Positions 15,123 to 21,704 of a DNA stretch of 37,969 nt are shown piece by piece. Both the position numbers and the translations under genes were made by a program. Source of the DNA: a virus; IMG/VR virus record IMGVR_UViG_3300048832_000030, positions 1 to 37,969 of that record. One strand, written 5' to 3'. How positions within the stretch are numbered: the stretch's first letter is position 1; each line of letters starts with the position of its first letter. The notes under the pieces were generated by a model. The model did not search any database. It saw only the letters and a program-made list of their open reading frames with translations, and was not told where the DNA came from.

Positions 15123-15390
15123 CCCCGCCTCCCGCCGCGTCTCGTGCGGCCTCGTACCATGCCCCTGTCAGGTGCAACTGCTGCATGTGCAACAGCGAGT
15201 TGACATGCCCACACTCCCACGCATCGCACGCCGTCTCCAGCAACTGACGACAGAAATGTAATTGCTCCTGCAACCACAGCAGATCGTCCACGACGTCCTC
15301 GATGGGCATCGACTTGCCGTCTTTGGTAATCCACAGGTGCTCCTCGCCAGTGTGTCGGTCTTCAGTTCCCCTCAGCTTGTACTCAGCCAT
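15109..15390 (-). CDS. Array gene with GAWYEAARDAAGGGDE tail
   Basis: This 93-residue protein runs from the ATG at 15390, preceded by AAGGAGG. The N-terminal part (LRGTEDRHTGEEHLWITK) is unlike other members. The middle (FCRQLLETACDAWECGH) is a divergent form of the ECRRLL helix. The end, AWYEAARDAAGGGDEDL, is the array's shared tail. It overlaps both neighbours (8 and 14 nt). Confidence 0.65.
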   Translation of the reverse strand: MAEYKLRGTEDRHTGEEHLWITKDGKSMPIEDVVDDLLWLQEQLHFCRQLLETACDAWECGHVNSLLHMQQLHLTGAWYEAARDAAGGGDEDL

Positions 15391-15565
15391 CGCTATCCTC
15401 CTTCGCGTTCGCGTCCTCTTTGCCTTCTCGGTAACCGTCGCTGTTGGCAAACGAGAGACACTTTGAGCACGGCGTAACATACACCGTGTCGTTGATGTAT
15501 TTTGCCGTCAGTGAACTATTGCACCCGTCGCACACAACATTCACATCAACCTGTACAACTGCCAT
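15383..15565 (-). CDS. Array gene: short Cys-rich protein
   Basis: This 60-residue protein starts at ATG 15565, directly behind a junction copy. It carries CDGCNSS and CSKC, a four-Cys arrangement typical of a zinc ribbon, then a charged tail (EGKEDANAKEDSDG). It has no coiled-coil module. It overlaps the upstream gene by 20 nt and the downstream gene by 8 nt. Confidence 0.6.
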   Translation of the reverse strand: MAVVQVDVNVVCDGCNSSLTAKYINDTVYVTPCSKCLSFANSDGYREGKEDANAKEDSDG

Positions 15566-15824
15566 CCCCGCCTCCCGCCGCCGCAGCGGCCTCGTACCAT
15601 GCCTTGGATACCCACCTGCACACTTCCTGCGATTCAACCTGCTTCACCGCTTCCCGCAGCAGCCGGCGGCACTCGTCGCGCTCCGCCCGCAGCTCAGCCA
15701 GTTGCTCGCTTATAGTCTTTTCACAATGGCCACACGCGGGACACCTCAAGCCAGTCATCGTAAGTTCTGATCCGCACTTACCACACGTCAGTGGGTGCGG
15801 AACAAAATCAAGTACGTCACTCAT
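15546..15824 (-). CDS. Array gene: zinc ribbon plus coiled coil plus AWYEAA tail
   Basis: This 92-residue protein has all three array modules. They are a zinc ribbon (CGKCGSELTMTGLRCPACG), the coiled coil (LAELRAERDECRRLLREAV) and the tail (SKAWYEAAAAAGGGD). The start has a divergent junction (GGAGGTAGGCGAAG before ATG). The tail is the source of the ribosome-binding site for the next gene, which begins inside it. Confidence 0.65.
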   Translation of the reverse strand: MSDVLDFVPHPLTCGKCGSELTMTGLRCPACGHCEKTISEQLAELRAERDECRRLLREAVKQVESQEVCRWVSKAWYEAAAAAGGGDGSCTG

Positions 15825-16047
15825 CTTCGCCTACCTCCGCTTGTTGGTGCGGGAACCTTTTTAGTGCATGTATCAGCGCGATAGCGTCAATCACTTTCGG
15901 CGAAAGCACTATTTCAATCACACCGCCATTATCACTCAGGATCACATTCGCTTGCGGTTTGTGCACTTTGATCCACACGGTTTCTTCTAACAGCTCCAGG
16001 TACAGGTGCCACGAGTTGTCATGCACATAAGATACCCTAGTGCTCAT
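15817..16047 (-). CDS. Array gene without shared protein modules
   Basis: This 76-residue protein consists of alternating beta-like strands (WHLYLELLEETVWIKVH, then GGVIEIVLSPKVI) and a final helix. It has neither the Cys knuckle nor the coiled coil. It is in the array only through its start (GGAGGCGGGGAGAC before ATG, a junction with a 4-nt insertion) and its overlaps with both neighbours (4 and 8 nt). Confidence 0.6.
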   Translation of the reverse strand: MSTRVSYVHDNSWHLYLELLEETVWIKVHKPQANVILSDNGGVIEIVLSPKVIDAIALIHALKRFPHQQAEVGEDE

Positions 16048-16256
16048 GTCTCCCCGCCTCCCTCCGCGTCGCTGCTACGCCTGTACCTCTCGCCGCGACA
16101 GATTCCGCACGAGCACGGTACGCGATTTTCTGCATAGTAATGCACAAGATGCTCGCCGGGTGTGCGTATCCCAACGATGCGTAGGAAACGCTTGGCACGG
16201 GCTACGGCTCGCTGCCACTGGTGCCGCCGAAACGCCCGCGTCCTAGTCTCACTCAT
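16044..16256 (-). CDS. Array gene: basic protein with GGGET tail
   Basis: This 70-residue, Arg-rich protein (RTRAFRRHQWQRAVARAKRF) contains a small Cys cluster, CSCGIC. It ends in AEGGGET, a variant of the array tail. The start follows a junction copy with one change (GGGAGGTGGGG). It overlaps neighbours by 8 and 4 nt. A nucleic-acid-binding role is possible from charge alone. Confidence 0.6.
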   Translation of the reverse strand: MSETRTRAFRRHQWQRAVARAKRFLRIVGIRTPGEHLVHYYAENRVPCSCGICRGERYRRSSDAEGGGET

Positions 16257-16692
16257 CCCCACCTCCCGCCGCCCGCGCGGCCTCGATAAACTTGTCCATG
16301 ATCGGCACCAGCTTCAGCCGCTGGTCACTACTCGCGTCTCGTGGGTTGTTGTCGAACCCAATTACAAGCTCCCGCAGCAGCCTGCGGCACTCGGCTAGGT
16401 TAGCCTCCGCCAGAGCACAGTTCTTAAAGTTGTTTCTCAGCGCCGCCCGCAGCCGCTCGATCTCGGCTTCTTTGGCGTTGCGGTCGCTCACGACCTCCCA
16501 ATAGCCACTATCAAACCGATTGAACTCGGCCATGTAATGATCGCGCTGCTTGGTAAGCCTCTGCACAGATTCGTTGGCAGCATCACGTTCTCGTAGGATG
16601 CGCGCAAATTCGGCTGCGACATGCTCAGCAAATCCAGGTGAACACCTTTCATCGCTGACTGCCTGCCTGATCCATTCTGGACACTCACTCAT
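16249..16692 (-). CDS. Array gene: long coiled-coil member carrying the 99-bp repeat
   Basis: This is a 147-residue protein with an N-terminal helix-rich unique part (FARILRERDAANESVQRL), then the module EIERLRAALRNNFKNCALAE followed by ECRRLLRE. It ends in IEAARAAGGGDE. The module is encoded by a 99-bp stretch identical to one in the gene at 17132-17488. The start follows a perfect junction copy and overlaps the previous gene by 8 nt. Confidence 0.65.
   Translation of the reverse strand: MSECPEWIRQAVSDERCSPGFAEHVAAEFARILRERDAANESVQRLTKQRDHYMAEFNRFDSGYWEVVSDRNAKEAEIERLRAALRNNFKNCALAEANLAECRRLLRELVIGFDNNPRDASSDQRLKLVPIMDKFIEAARAAGGGDE
16369..16467 (-). repeat. 99-bp perfect direct repeat, copy 1
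   Basis: Identical over 99 bp to 17222-17320, in the same orientation, in two different array genes. It encodes the EIERLRAALRNN...ECRRLLRE coiled-coil module. Flanking sequences of the two genes are unrelated, so this is a transferred or converted module, not a whole-gene duplication. Confidence 0.95.
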
Positions 16693-16873
16693 CCCCGCCT
16701 CCCGCCTTGTCGGCTTTGCATTCCACCCACTGCTGCTTGGGCCACCAGTAATACCACCGCTTGCACACTTCGCAACGAGTGGACACCGTATGGGTTTTCT
16801 TTCGCATCCATGGCTGATAAATCAGCGATGCACAGTACGAAGAGACCGTGCAGGTATGCTTGCCGTCACTCAT
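16685..16873 (-). CDS. Array gene: short Cys/Trp-rich protein
   Basis: This 62-residue protein runs from the ATG at 16873, directly behind a junction copy. It contains CTVSSYC, then CEVCKRWYYWWPKQQW, and ends in ADKAGGGDE. The spaced Cys pairs suggest metal binding. The Trp-rich motif is unusual. A longer reading upstream passes through the junction and is rejected because of the strong ribosome-binding site at 16873. Confidence 0.6.
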   Translation of the reverse strand: MSDGKHTCTVSSYCASLIYQPWMRKKTHTVSTRCEVCKRWYYWWPKQQWVECKADKAGGGDE

Positions 16874-16895
16874 CCCCGCCTCCCGCCGCCTTGCC

Positions 16896-17135
16896 TTAAT
16901 AGCTAACGCCACCACCGCTCGATGTGAAACCAAGCGGACCACGCAAAAAGGTAGGACAAACAATCTCCACTCGCATTTCTGCGCCACTTCCGCTGCGACG
17001 AACCATCACCATGAAATAGTCGCTATTGGCTTTTGCGGCATCGCAATCTGCGAGCGGTGTGTATCCCTGACTCTTTAATCGCTCAATCTCAGAGAGCGTG
17101 ATTGTCAGTGGGTTGACCTGTTTAATGCTTTTCAT
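16896..17135 (-). CDS. Array gene without shared protein modules
   Basis: This 79-residue protein from the ATG at 17135 overlaps the upstream stop by 4 nt. It has a basic N-terminal half (SEIERLKSQGYTPLADC) and a strand-rich C-terminal half (AEMRVEIVCPTFLRGP), giving the impression of a small alpha/beta fold. It has no tail repeat. A junction copy follows its stop as 22 nt of untranslated sequence, so the junction is conserved even where it is non-coding. Confidence 0.6.
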   Translation of the reverse strand: MKSIKQVNPLTITLSEIERLKSQGYTPLADCDAAKANSDYFMVMVRRSGSGAEMRVEIVCPTFLRGPLGFTSSGGGVSY

Positions 17136-17488
17136 CCCCCGTCTCCCGCCGCCGCTGCGGCTTCGTACCACGCTTTGCTTAGGATCACCTGCCCGTAATC
17201 ATCACACCCCCCCTCACACCCCTCCCGCAGCAGCCTGCGGCACTCGGCTAGGTTAGCCTCCGCCAGAGCACAGTTCTTAAAGTTGTTTCTCAGCGCCGCC
17301 CGCAGCCGCTCGATCTCGGCCCGCAAGTTGTGGGCTACCCATTTCTGTTTGAACACCAACCTGTCAATCGCATCTCGCATGAGCGACAGTTTGTAATTAT
17401 TCGCCTCCTCGACACCTAACTCGCGGCAATGAGTGTTTATCCAGTCACACATCGATGCCATATCGCCTTCGTAGTCATACTCACTCAT
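17132..17488 (-). CDS. Array gene: coiled-coil member carrying the 99-bp repeat
   Basis: This 118-residue protein starts at ATG 17488, behind a junction copy. The unique N-terminus (MASMCDWINTHCRELGVEEA) is followed by EIERLRAALRNNFKNCALAE and ECRRLLREG, the module shared base for base with the gene at 16249-16692. It ends in SKAWYEAAAAAGDGG. A run of Gly/Asp/Cys (CEGGCDDYG) separates module and tail. Confidence 0.65.
   Translation of the reverse strand: MSEYDYEGDMASMCDWINTHCRELGVEEANNYKLSLMRDAIDRLVFKQKWVAHNLRAEIERLRAALRNNFKNCALAEANLAECRRLLREGCEGGCDDYGQVILSKAWYEAAAAAGDGG
17222..17320 (-). repeat. 99-bp perfect direct repeat, copy 2
   Basis: Second copy of the module at 16369-16467, in the gene at 17132-17488. 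No synonymous change is seen between copies, which points to very recent duplication or ongoing gene conversion. Confidence 0.95.
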
Positions 17489-17789
17489 CCCCGCCTCCCG
17501 CCTTTCTCTTGACAGTCTCGTACCAGAGGTGACTGTGCCACGCATTGTGCGCGACTAGGTCCCCGTCTTTCGTCTTGCATACATTCCATTTGACGATGTC
17601 GGCCACCGCCTCCCGCAGCAGCCTGCGGCACTCGTGCAGATCGTGCCGCAGTTGCTTCGTGTAGCAGTCCGGGCACAGCGCGTCGCGCTCCGCCCGCAGC
17701 CGCTCGATCTCGCACCAGGGGCACAGGTCGGGCTCGTAATGCACGTAGTGCCGCCCGCAGTCGTCGCATTCCAGGCTAATTAGGCTCAT
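17481..17789 (-). CDS. Array gene: Cys-rich coiled-coil member
   Basis: This is a 102-residue protein with CDDCGRHYVHYEPDLCPWC, a zinc-ribbon-like head. The coiled coil follows in two parts (EIERLRAERDALC, then LHECRRLLREAV), with CPDC between them. It ends in VKRKAGGGDE. The start follows a junction copy that is non-coding here, 76 nt after the previous stop. Confidence 0.65.
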   Translation of the reverse strand: MSLISLECDDCGRHYVHYEPDLCPWCEIERLRAERDALCPDCYTKQLRHDLHECRRLLREAVADIVKWNVCKTKDGDLVAHNAWHSHLWYETVKRKAGGGDE

Positions 17790-17865
17790 CCCCGCCTCCC
17801 GCCGCCTTCGCGGCCTCTACCACCATTAAAACAGCACCTCTTGTCGCAGCCGGTTGGCCGCTATC

Positions 17866-18360
17866 TCACCCTTCTCGTAAGTGCCGTTCCAACTCTTCCG
17901 AATCTTCCGCAGCGCAAGTCGTGTCTTCTATCCTCACGCTGCCAGACCAGCCGATGGTGTGTGGATGTAACATCTCCACAGCCTCTAGCACGACCCTTCG
18001 CAGTTCGCATAGCTCCTCAACACGCTGCCCGCACGCCTCCATGAGCAACTGAACCTTATAACGTAGCCGTTGCAGTTCATCCTCTTTCGGAATACCCAAC
18101 TCAATCACCGATTCGGCTTGCGCCAGCTTGTGTCTTGCCTCATCACGCTCGACTCGCAGTTCCTTGGTAAGTTGAAAAAACCGCTCCGCCTCGGTCTGCC
18201 GCATATCGCGAGTGTCCTCAGCGGCCCGTAGTTGCGACTCCAGCATGGCGACCTCGGCTTGGAGTGCTTTGTTTTTCTGTTGCAGCACCTCGATCTCGGC
18301 TTGCTGCTCCTGATACGCCTTTAACGAAACCATCCACTGTCTATCCGGTGCCTCACTCAT
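17866..18360 (-). CDS. Array gene: long coiled-coil protein at the 5' end of the array
   Basis: This 164-residue protein is nearly all coiled coil (YQEQQAEIEVLQQKNKALQA, then ESQLRAAEDTRDMRQTEAER and VERDEARHKLAQAES). It is the largest member. The start follows a junction copy which, as in two other cases, lies in non-coding sequence (36 nt after rusA). It may form a structural filament or scaffold with the shorter coiled-coil members, but that is speculation. Confidence 0.65.
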   Translation of the reverse strand: MSEAPDRQWMVSLKAYQEQQAEIEVLQQKNKALQAEVAMLESQLRAAEDTRDMRQTEAERFFQLTKELRVERDEARHKLAQAESVIELGIPKEDELQRLRYKVQLLMEACGQRVEELCELRRVVLEAVEMLHPHTIGWSGSVRIEDTTCAAEDSEELERHLREG

Positions 18361-18395
18361 CCCCGCCTCCCGCCGCCGCTGCGGCCGTGTGTGTG

Positions 18396-18878
18396 TTATT
18401 GGTAAAACGCATCCGCAATCCGCTCGACATAGATCTCACAGTGCGGCTGTTCCTCCGCCGCAGCGTAGCTCTTGCTGCATTGCAACTGGCACACCTGGGC
18501 ATCGTCCTTCCAAGCCAGTCCCGAAAGCGAATCTTTGAGCGACTTGACCAGGTTATCGCAATCCGGCTTCTTGTCGTGCCACATCCTGCGGCCGCTGTAC
18601 TTTTTCGCGTCCAGTCTGCCAGGCCTTGGCAGCACGAACGACACCGACAAGTAAATCGGCCCCTCCAGCGGCGGCTCCGTCGTCCGCTGCTGCCACGCCA
18701 GCGCGACAGCGGCCTTCCATTGGTTGACCGGGTGCCGCGCTGGCGTGTAGTTATGCGACAGCAGCCGATCCGCAATCTTCATCACGCGGTGCCGCTGCCT
18801 CGGCTGGGCCACCGGCACGCCGGGTATTCGCAGGCAGATGCCGCTGCGAGGTTTTGTGCATAGAAACTGTTCCGTCAT
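18396..18878 (-). CDS. rusA: RusA-family Holliday junction resolvase
   Basis: This 160-residue protein carries the RusA signature: D106-x-D108-N-L-x-K112, D116, then GLAWKDDAQ with D125 and D126. The Asp residues bind metal for cleavage of four-way junctions. RusA processes recombination or replication intermediates before packaging. It is somewhat longer than E. coli RusA (about 120 residues) because of an N-terminal extension. AAGGAG lies at proper distance before the ATG, within the end of the upstream gene. It is in the replication operon. Confidence 0.9.
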   Translation of the reverse strand: MTEQFLCTKPRSGICLRIPGVPVAQPRQRHRVMKIADRLLSHNYTPARHPVNQWKAAVALAWQQRTTEPPLEGPIYLSVSFVLPRPGRLDAKKYSGRRMWHDKKPDCDNLVKSLKDSLSGLAWKDDAQVCQLQCSKSYAAAEEQPHCEIYVERIADAFYQ

Positions 18879-18890
18879 CGCAGGGGCTCC

Positions 18891-19496
18891 TTACGCATAG
18901 GCCTGGAAGTCGGGATGCACACGACGCTGACTTGCACGGTGCAGGAACAGCCGACGCGCCACTTCCCAAAACGTCTCGTGTGTCGTGACGAACTCGTCCA
19001 AGATGTCCTCGTACCTGATGAGCATCCGACCGTCCTCCCAACGAGGAACACGGTGAATGCGAGACATCTTCTCGCCCAGGCCACAGTCACACGCCAACAT
19101 GCAGGTCGTCAGACCGTGCGTGTCGTCCTCGGTACTCAGCCGCTTCAGGCACAGAGGCGACAGCACCTCCACCAAGCCAAAGTCCATGCACCGACGACAC
19201 CTGGCCACAAGCTGACCGTCATGCACGGTCGGACCAAGCTCGCGCGGGCGCTCGCTACTGCCTGCCGAGGACTCCGCAATCAGGCGGCGGATAGCCCGCC
19301 CGTGGTGGCTGTAGCCGTTCGGCTGCGTGTCCTGTTCGTAGAGTGTGTCTGTGGCCGTCTCCAACTGCTGCCGCGTGTAGCGGGCCAGCAGCCGCCGCAG
19401 GTGGTCAATCTGGTCGGCATTGTCCGCTGTCCATTTGGTGAAGCCGGGGTAGGCCCGACCGTGGTAGTCCAACCAATGGTCGAAATCGCTTTTCAT
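18891..19496 (-). CDS. Replication-operon protein with a Cys-rich middle, function unknown
   Basis: This 201-residue protein overlaps the replisome organiser gene by 4 nt, so the two are coupled. The N-terminal half is helical (HLRRLLARYTRQQLETATDT). The middle has CRRCMDFG and CMLACDCG, a plausible zinc-binding domain. The C-terminal part is helical and basic. The place directly after a replisome organiser is where phages often keep a helicase loader or primase helper, but no Walker motif is present, so an ATPase loader is unlikely. Confidence 0.55.
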   Translation of the reverse strand: MKSDFDHWLDYHGRAYPGFTKWTADNADQIDHLRRLLARYTRQQLETATDTLYEQDTQPNGYSHHGRAIRRLIAESSAGSSERPRELGPTVHDGQLVARCRRCMDFGLVEVLSPLCLKRLSTEDDTHGLTTCMLACDCGLGEKMSRIHRVPRWEDGRMLIRYEDILDEFVTTHETFWEVARRLFLHRASQRRVHPDFQAYA

Positions 19497-20215
19497 TCGT
19501 CGTCCTTCCCTATCTTGCCCATCTCCTCAAGTTTGCGCATGGCCGCTTCGTGGGAGGAAATGGCTTGGCCGTTGCTGGCACACTGTCCGAACGCCTCTGG
19601 CTCACGGATTCCCTGCCAGCCCTTCTTGACTGTGTGCCGGATGGCCGCTACCGCCCGCTCCACTCCCCACTCCCCAAATTCCTGGAGCTGCTTCTTCACT
19701 TGCTCGGCAGTTAGGGGCTTCTTTATCTGGACCCTGTGTTTTACCCAAGACTCCCATTCTTCCTGGAACTCCACGGAGCCTTCTAAAGAGGAAGGGAAGG
19801 GAAGGGAAAGGAAGGGAAGGGAGGGTTCACGTTTCCGTGAACAATTTTTTTCTCCGTTAAGTAACGGTTCTTTAACCGTTAATTCACCGTTAACACTATC
19901 GGGGTAGTTAGACTCCCGCTCAGTATGGTGGGGTCGCTGATGCTCGTTCCACGTCCGAATCTGGATGTACTGCTCACCGTCCACCTGATAACGGACGATG
20001 AACTTGCCAGCGGCCAACTCCTGCAGCGCCTTCTCGACGTTCATGTTGTCGAATGGCATCAGCCGGGCTTTGAGCGTCCCGGCTTTATCCTTCATTCGGC
20101 CAGCCTTGTCGGCCTCGGTCCACATGCCGATGAACAGCAAACGGGTCAATGGTGGCAGCCGCCCAAGATCTTCGTCCGTGAAGAACTCGGGCTTGATGGT
20201 GCGTATCCGTGCCAC
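19493..20215 (-). CDS. Replisome organiser (DnaD-like phage replication initiator)
   Basis: The N-terminal 90 residues match the widespread phage replication-initiator N-domain: ARIRTIKPEFFTDEDL, LTRLLFIGMWTEADKAGR, LQELAAGKFIVRY and YIQIRTWNEHQRPHH. This winged-helix domain binds the origin. The C-terminal part (EEWESWVKHRVQIKKPLTAE, then LQEFGEWG) fits a DnaD-like or helicase-contacting domain. A low-complexity linker (about residues 105-145) is encoded by DNA with iteron-like repeats (see origin entry). It would recruit host helicase to the phage origin. Confidence 0.8.
   Translation of the reverse strand: MARIRTIKPEFFTDEDLGRLPPLTRLLFIGMWTEADKAGRMKDKAGTLKARLMPFDNMNVEKALQELAAGKFIVRYQVDGEQYIQIRTWNEHQRPHHTERESNYPDSVNGELTVKEPLLNGEKNCSRKREPSLPFLSLPFPSSLEGSVEFQEEWESWVKHRVQIKKPLTAEQVKKQLQEFGEWGVERAVAAIRHTVKKGWQGIREPEAFGQCASNGQAISSHEAAMRKLEEMGKIGKDDE
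19826..19894. other. Candidate replication origin inside the replisome organiser gene
   Basis: In 69 bp there are three direct CCGTTA copies (near 19854, 19876, 19887), an inverted one (TAACGG, 19862-19867), a perfect hairpin TTCACG-tttc-CGTGAA (19826-19841) and an A/T run. Next to them lies a long polypurine run of AAGGG units (19790-19822). Clustered repeats plus AT-rich DNA inside the initiator gene are the layout of lambda and several Gram-positive phage origins. Confidence 0.5.
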
Positions 20216-20229
20216 GGCTTGAATCCTTC

Positions 20230-20742
20230 CTAGAACGGCATCGGGTCGTTCGGCGGCGGAAACCCCGGCGTGCCACGCAGAGGCAAGTCGAACTCCGGCG
20301 GCTGCGGCGGCCCGCCCAGGTCCGACACCGGCTGGCCCTTGGCCAACGTCGTCCGGTCCTTGTAATACCGCACCTCGTTCTTCTCCCCGTACTTGTCGTC
20401 CAGAATCTTGGCTACCACGGCCACCAGCGGCCTATTGTGGAGGTCCGACGAGTCCTCGGGGGTCAGGACACCTACCGCTCGGCAGATCGAGGAGAGCGTC
20501 CCCAAGGCGATTTCCCGGGCCTTGGGGGAGTCATTGACGATATTCAGCCGATCAGTCAGATTCGCGCCCGCAAACGGACCCTGCACCACCTGCAACTCCA
20601 ACTGAAGGTACTCGCCGGTCCCCTTCTTATTCGGCTTGGTGATGCTCGACACAATCACCACCTCGTACTCGCCGCCTGGAAGCACGGTGAATCCCGCGTT
20701 CGGCTGGACGGTGTTGGCATCGAACCCTGCTAAATTACCCAT
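20230..20742 (-). CDS. DUF669-like single-strand DNA-associated protein
   Basis: This 170-residue protein has GFTVLPGGEYEVVIVSSITK followed by GTGEYLQLELQVVQGPFAGA, an OB-like beta barrel seen in phage DUF669 proteins. The end is Pro-rich and acidic, as in single-strand binding protein tails. These proteins usually sit next to a RecA-like ATPase, as here, and are thought to bind or protect single-stranded DNA. ATG 20742 is chosen over a GTG at 20754: it follows the upstream stop by one base and has GGGTGAGG at good distance. Confidence 0.75.
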   Translation of the reverse strand: MGNLAGFDANTVQPNAGFTVLPGGEYEVVIVSSITKPNKKGTGEYLQLELQVVQGPFAGANLTDRLNIVNDSPKAREIALGTLSSICRAVGVLTPEDSSDLHNRPLVAVVAKILDDKYGEKNEVRYYKDRTTLAKGQPVSDLGGPPQPPEFDLPLRGTPGFPPPNDPMPF

Positions 20743-20743
20743 T

Positions 20744-21562
20744 TTAAACCTCACCCTTCTTTTGCTTGGAATGACCTTCTCTTACCAAACCACTGATATT
20801 GCCACCGGGTTTGACGACTTCCGCCGCAAGCCCAGGCCAATACTTCTGATACTCCGACCAGGCCAGCGGAATCTGGTCCGGCATCTCGATGCGCCGCTTC
20901 GCCAGATGCGTCGGGGCCTCGCAGGTGTGGACCACCCGGTCGCTGCTCCCGACGGCGCGCGTGCGCTTATGGTTGAACTTGTCCTCGCGGGTGATGACGC
21001 TCACCGCGTACTTGGCGAAGAACACCTCGTCGCACCACTCGACCAGTAGTGCGGAGGCGGTCTTGTGCAGGTCCGGCACCCAGCGGTCATACGGGTCGGC
21101 CTCGGGAGGCGAAAACCGCTCAACTTTGGCGTGCGCCACGAGGACCACATTCATCCCCCGGTCCCGGCAGCCGTCCAACATCCGCAGCAGCGTCTCCCAG
21201 CGCCGGACGGCGAACACGTAACCCTTGCCGTACCCAAAGTCCTCAATGGACTTCTTGTTTTCCGCTTTAGCTGTGGCGTCCCAAATCAAGTGTTCCAGCC
21301 AGTCCAGCGAGTCGATCACCACGGTGTCGTACCCGTGTGCCACCTCGGGAGACGACAACTGCATCAGCCACTGCGCCACCTCGGTGGTGGACCGGCACAG
21401 CGGCGTCTTGTCGCAGTCGATGTCGGCCAGACCATCCTCGGTGGCGATGACGATAGGTCGTGGCGCGGAGGCTCCCCACGTTGACTTGCCGATGGCCGGT
21501 GGGCCGTACATCAGGCACCTCCTCGGCTTCACTTGCTTTCCTCGGACGATTCCTTGCAACAC
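20744..21562 (-). CDS. RecA-like ATPase (Sak4-like recombination/annealing helper)
   Basis: This 272-residue protein has a Walker A motif, YGPPAIGKST (19-28), and a Walker B, DTVVIDSLDW (79-88). A conserved strand VVLVAHAKVERF carries a sensor-like Gln/His position. It matches the RecA-fold phage ATPases (Sak4 or AAA_24) that act in single-strand annealing with the phage binding protein encoded next. Start: GTG 21562 with AAGGAG at 7 nt; a longer ATG reading from 21634 lies inside the upstream gene. The gene overlaps the small gene at 21529. Confidence 0.82.
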   Translation of the reverse strand: MLQGIVRGKQVKPRRCLMYGPPAIGKSTWGASAPRPIVIATEDGLADIDCDKTPLCRSTTEVAQWLMQLSSPEVAHGYDTVVIDSLDWLEHLIWDATAKAENKKSIEDFGYGKGYVFAVRRWETLLRMLDGCRDRGMNVVLVAHAKVERFSPPEADPYDRWVPDLHKTASALLVEWCDEVFFAKYAVSVITREDKFNHKRTRAVGSSDRVVHTCEAPTHLAKRRIEMPDQIPLAWSEYQKYWPGLAAEVVKPGGNISGLVREGHSKQKKGEV

Positions 21563-21702
21563 GATTGTTCTCCTTTGGTGGTGTGATGTGGGTCGGGTGT
21601 CTCTTGGCGATACAGTTCCTCCACCCGCTGCCACAGTCGTTCGGCTTCCGCCTCGCGTTCGCAGTACGTGATGAAGTCGGGTGGCGTGGTGTGCTGGCGC
21701 AT
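21529..21702 (-). CDS. Small charged protein upstream of the ATPase gene
   Basis: This 57-codon frame from ATG 21702 has AAGGAG 5 nt upstream, located in the last codons of csrA. It is helical and highly charged (CEREAEAERLWQRVEELY), with a C-terminal CCKES. Its last part contains the ribosome-binding site and start of the ATPase gene (34-nt overlap). Good start signals and coupling on both sides support it despite its size. Confidence 0.6.
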   Translation of the reverse strand: MRQHTTPPDFITYCEREAEAERLWQRVEELYRQETPDPHHTTKGEQSCCKESSEESK

Positions 21703-21704
21703 GG

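Larger units (their letters stand above)
15120..18378 (-). repeat. Dispersed junction repeat of the mosaic gene array
   Basis: Nine near-identical copies of GGCGGGAGGCGGGGATG end at start codons 15122, 15565, 16256, 16692, 16873, 17135, 17488, 17789 and 18360 (minus strand). Two diverged copies precede 15824 and 16047. Where genes abut, the repeat encodes the tail AAGGGDE of one gene and the ribosome-binding site of the next. Where genes do not abut it is retained in non-coding DNA, so conservation is not explained by the encoded tail. Many copies extend into a GCCGC-x-GCGGC stretch that encodes EAAAAA. Confidence 0.85.

Noticed and set aside
15120-18378. CRISPR array
   Set aside because: Repeats are regularly G-rich, but the spacing is irregular (about 180 to 570 bp) and the 'spacers' are genes.
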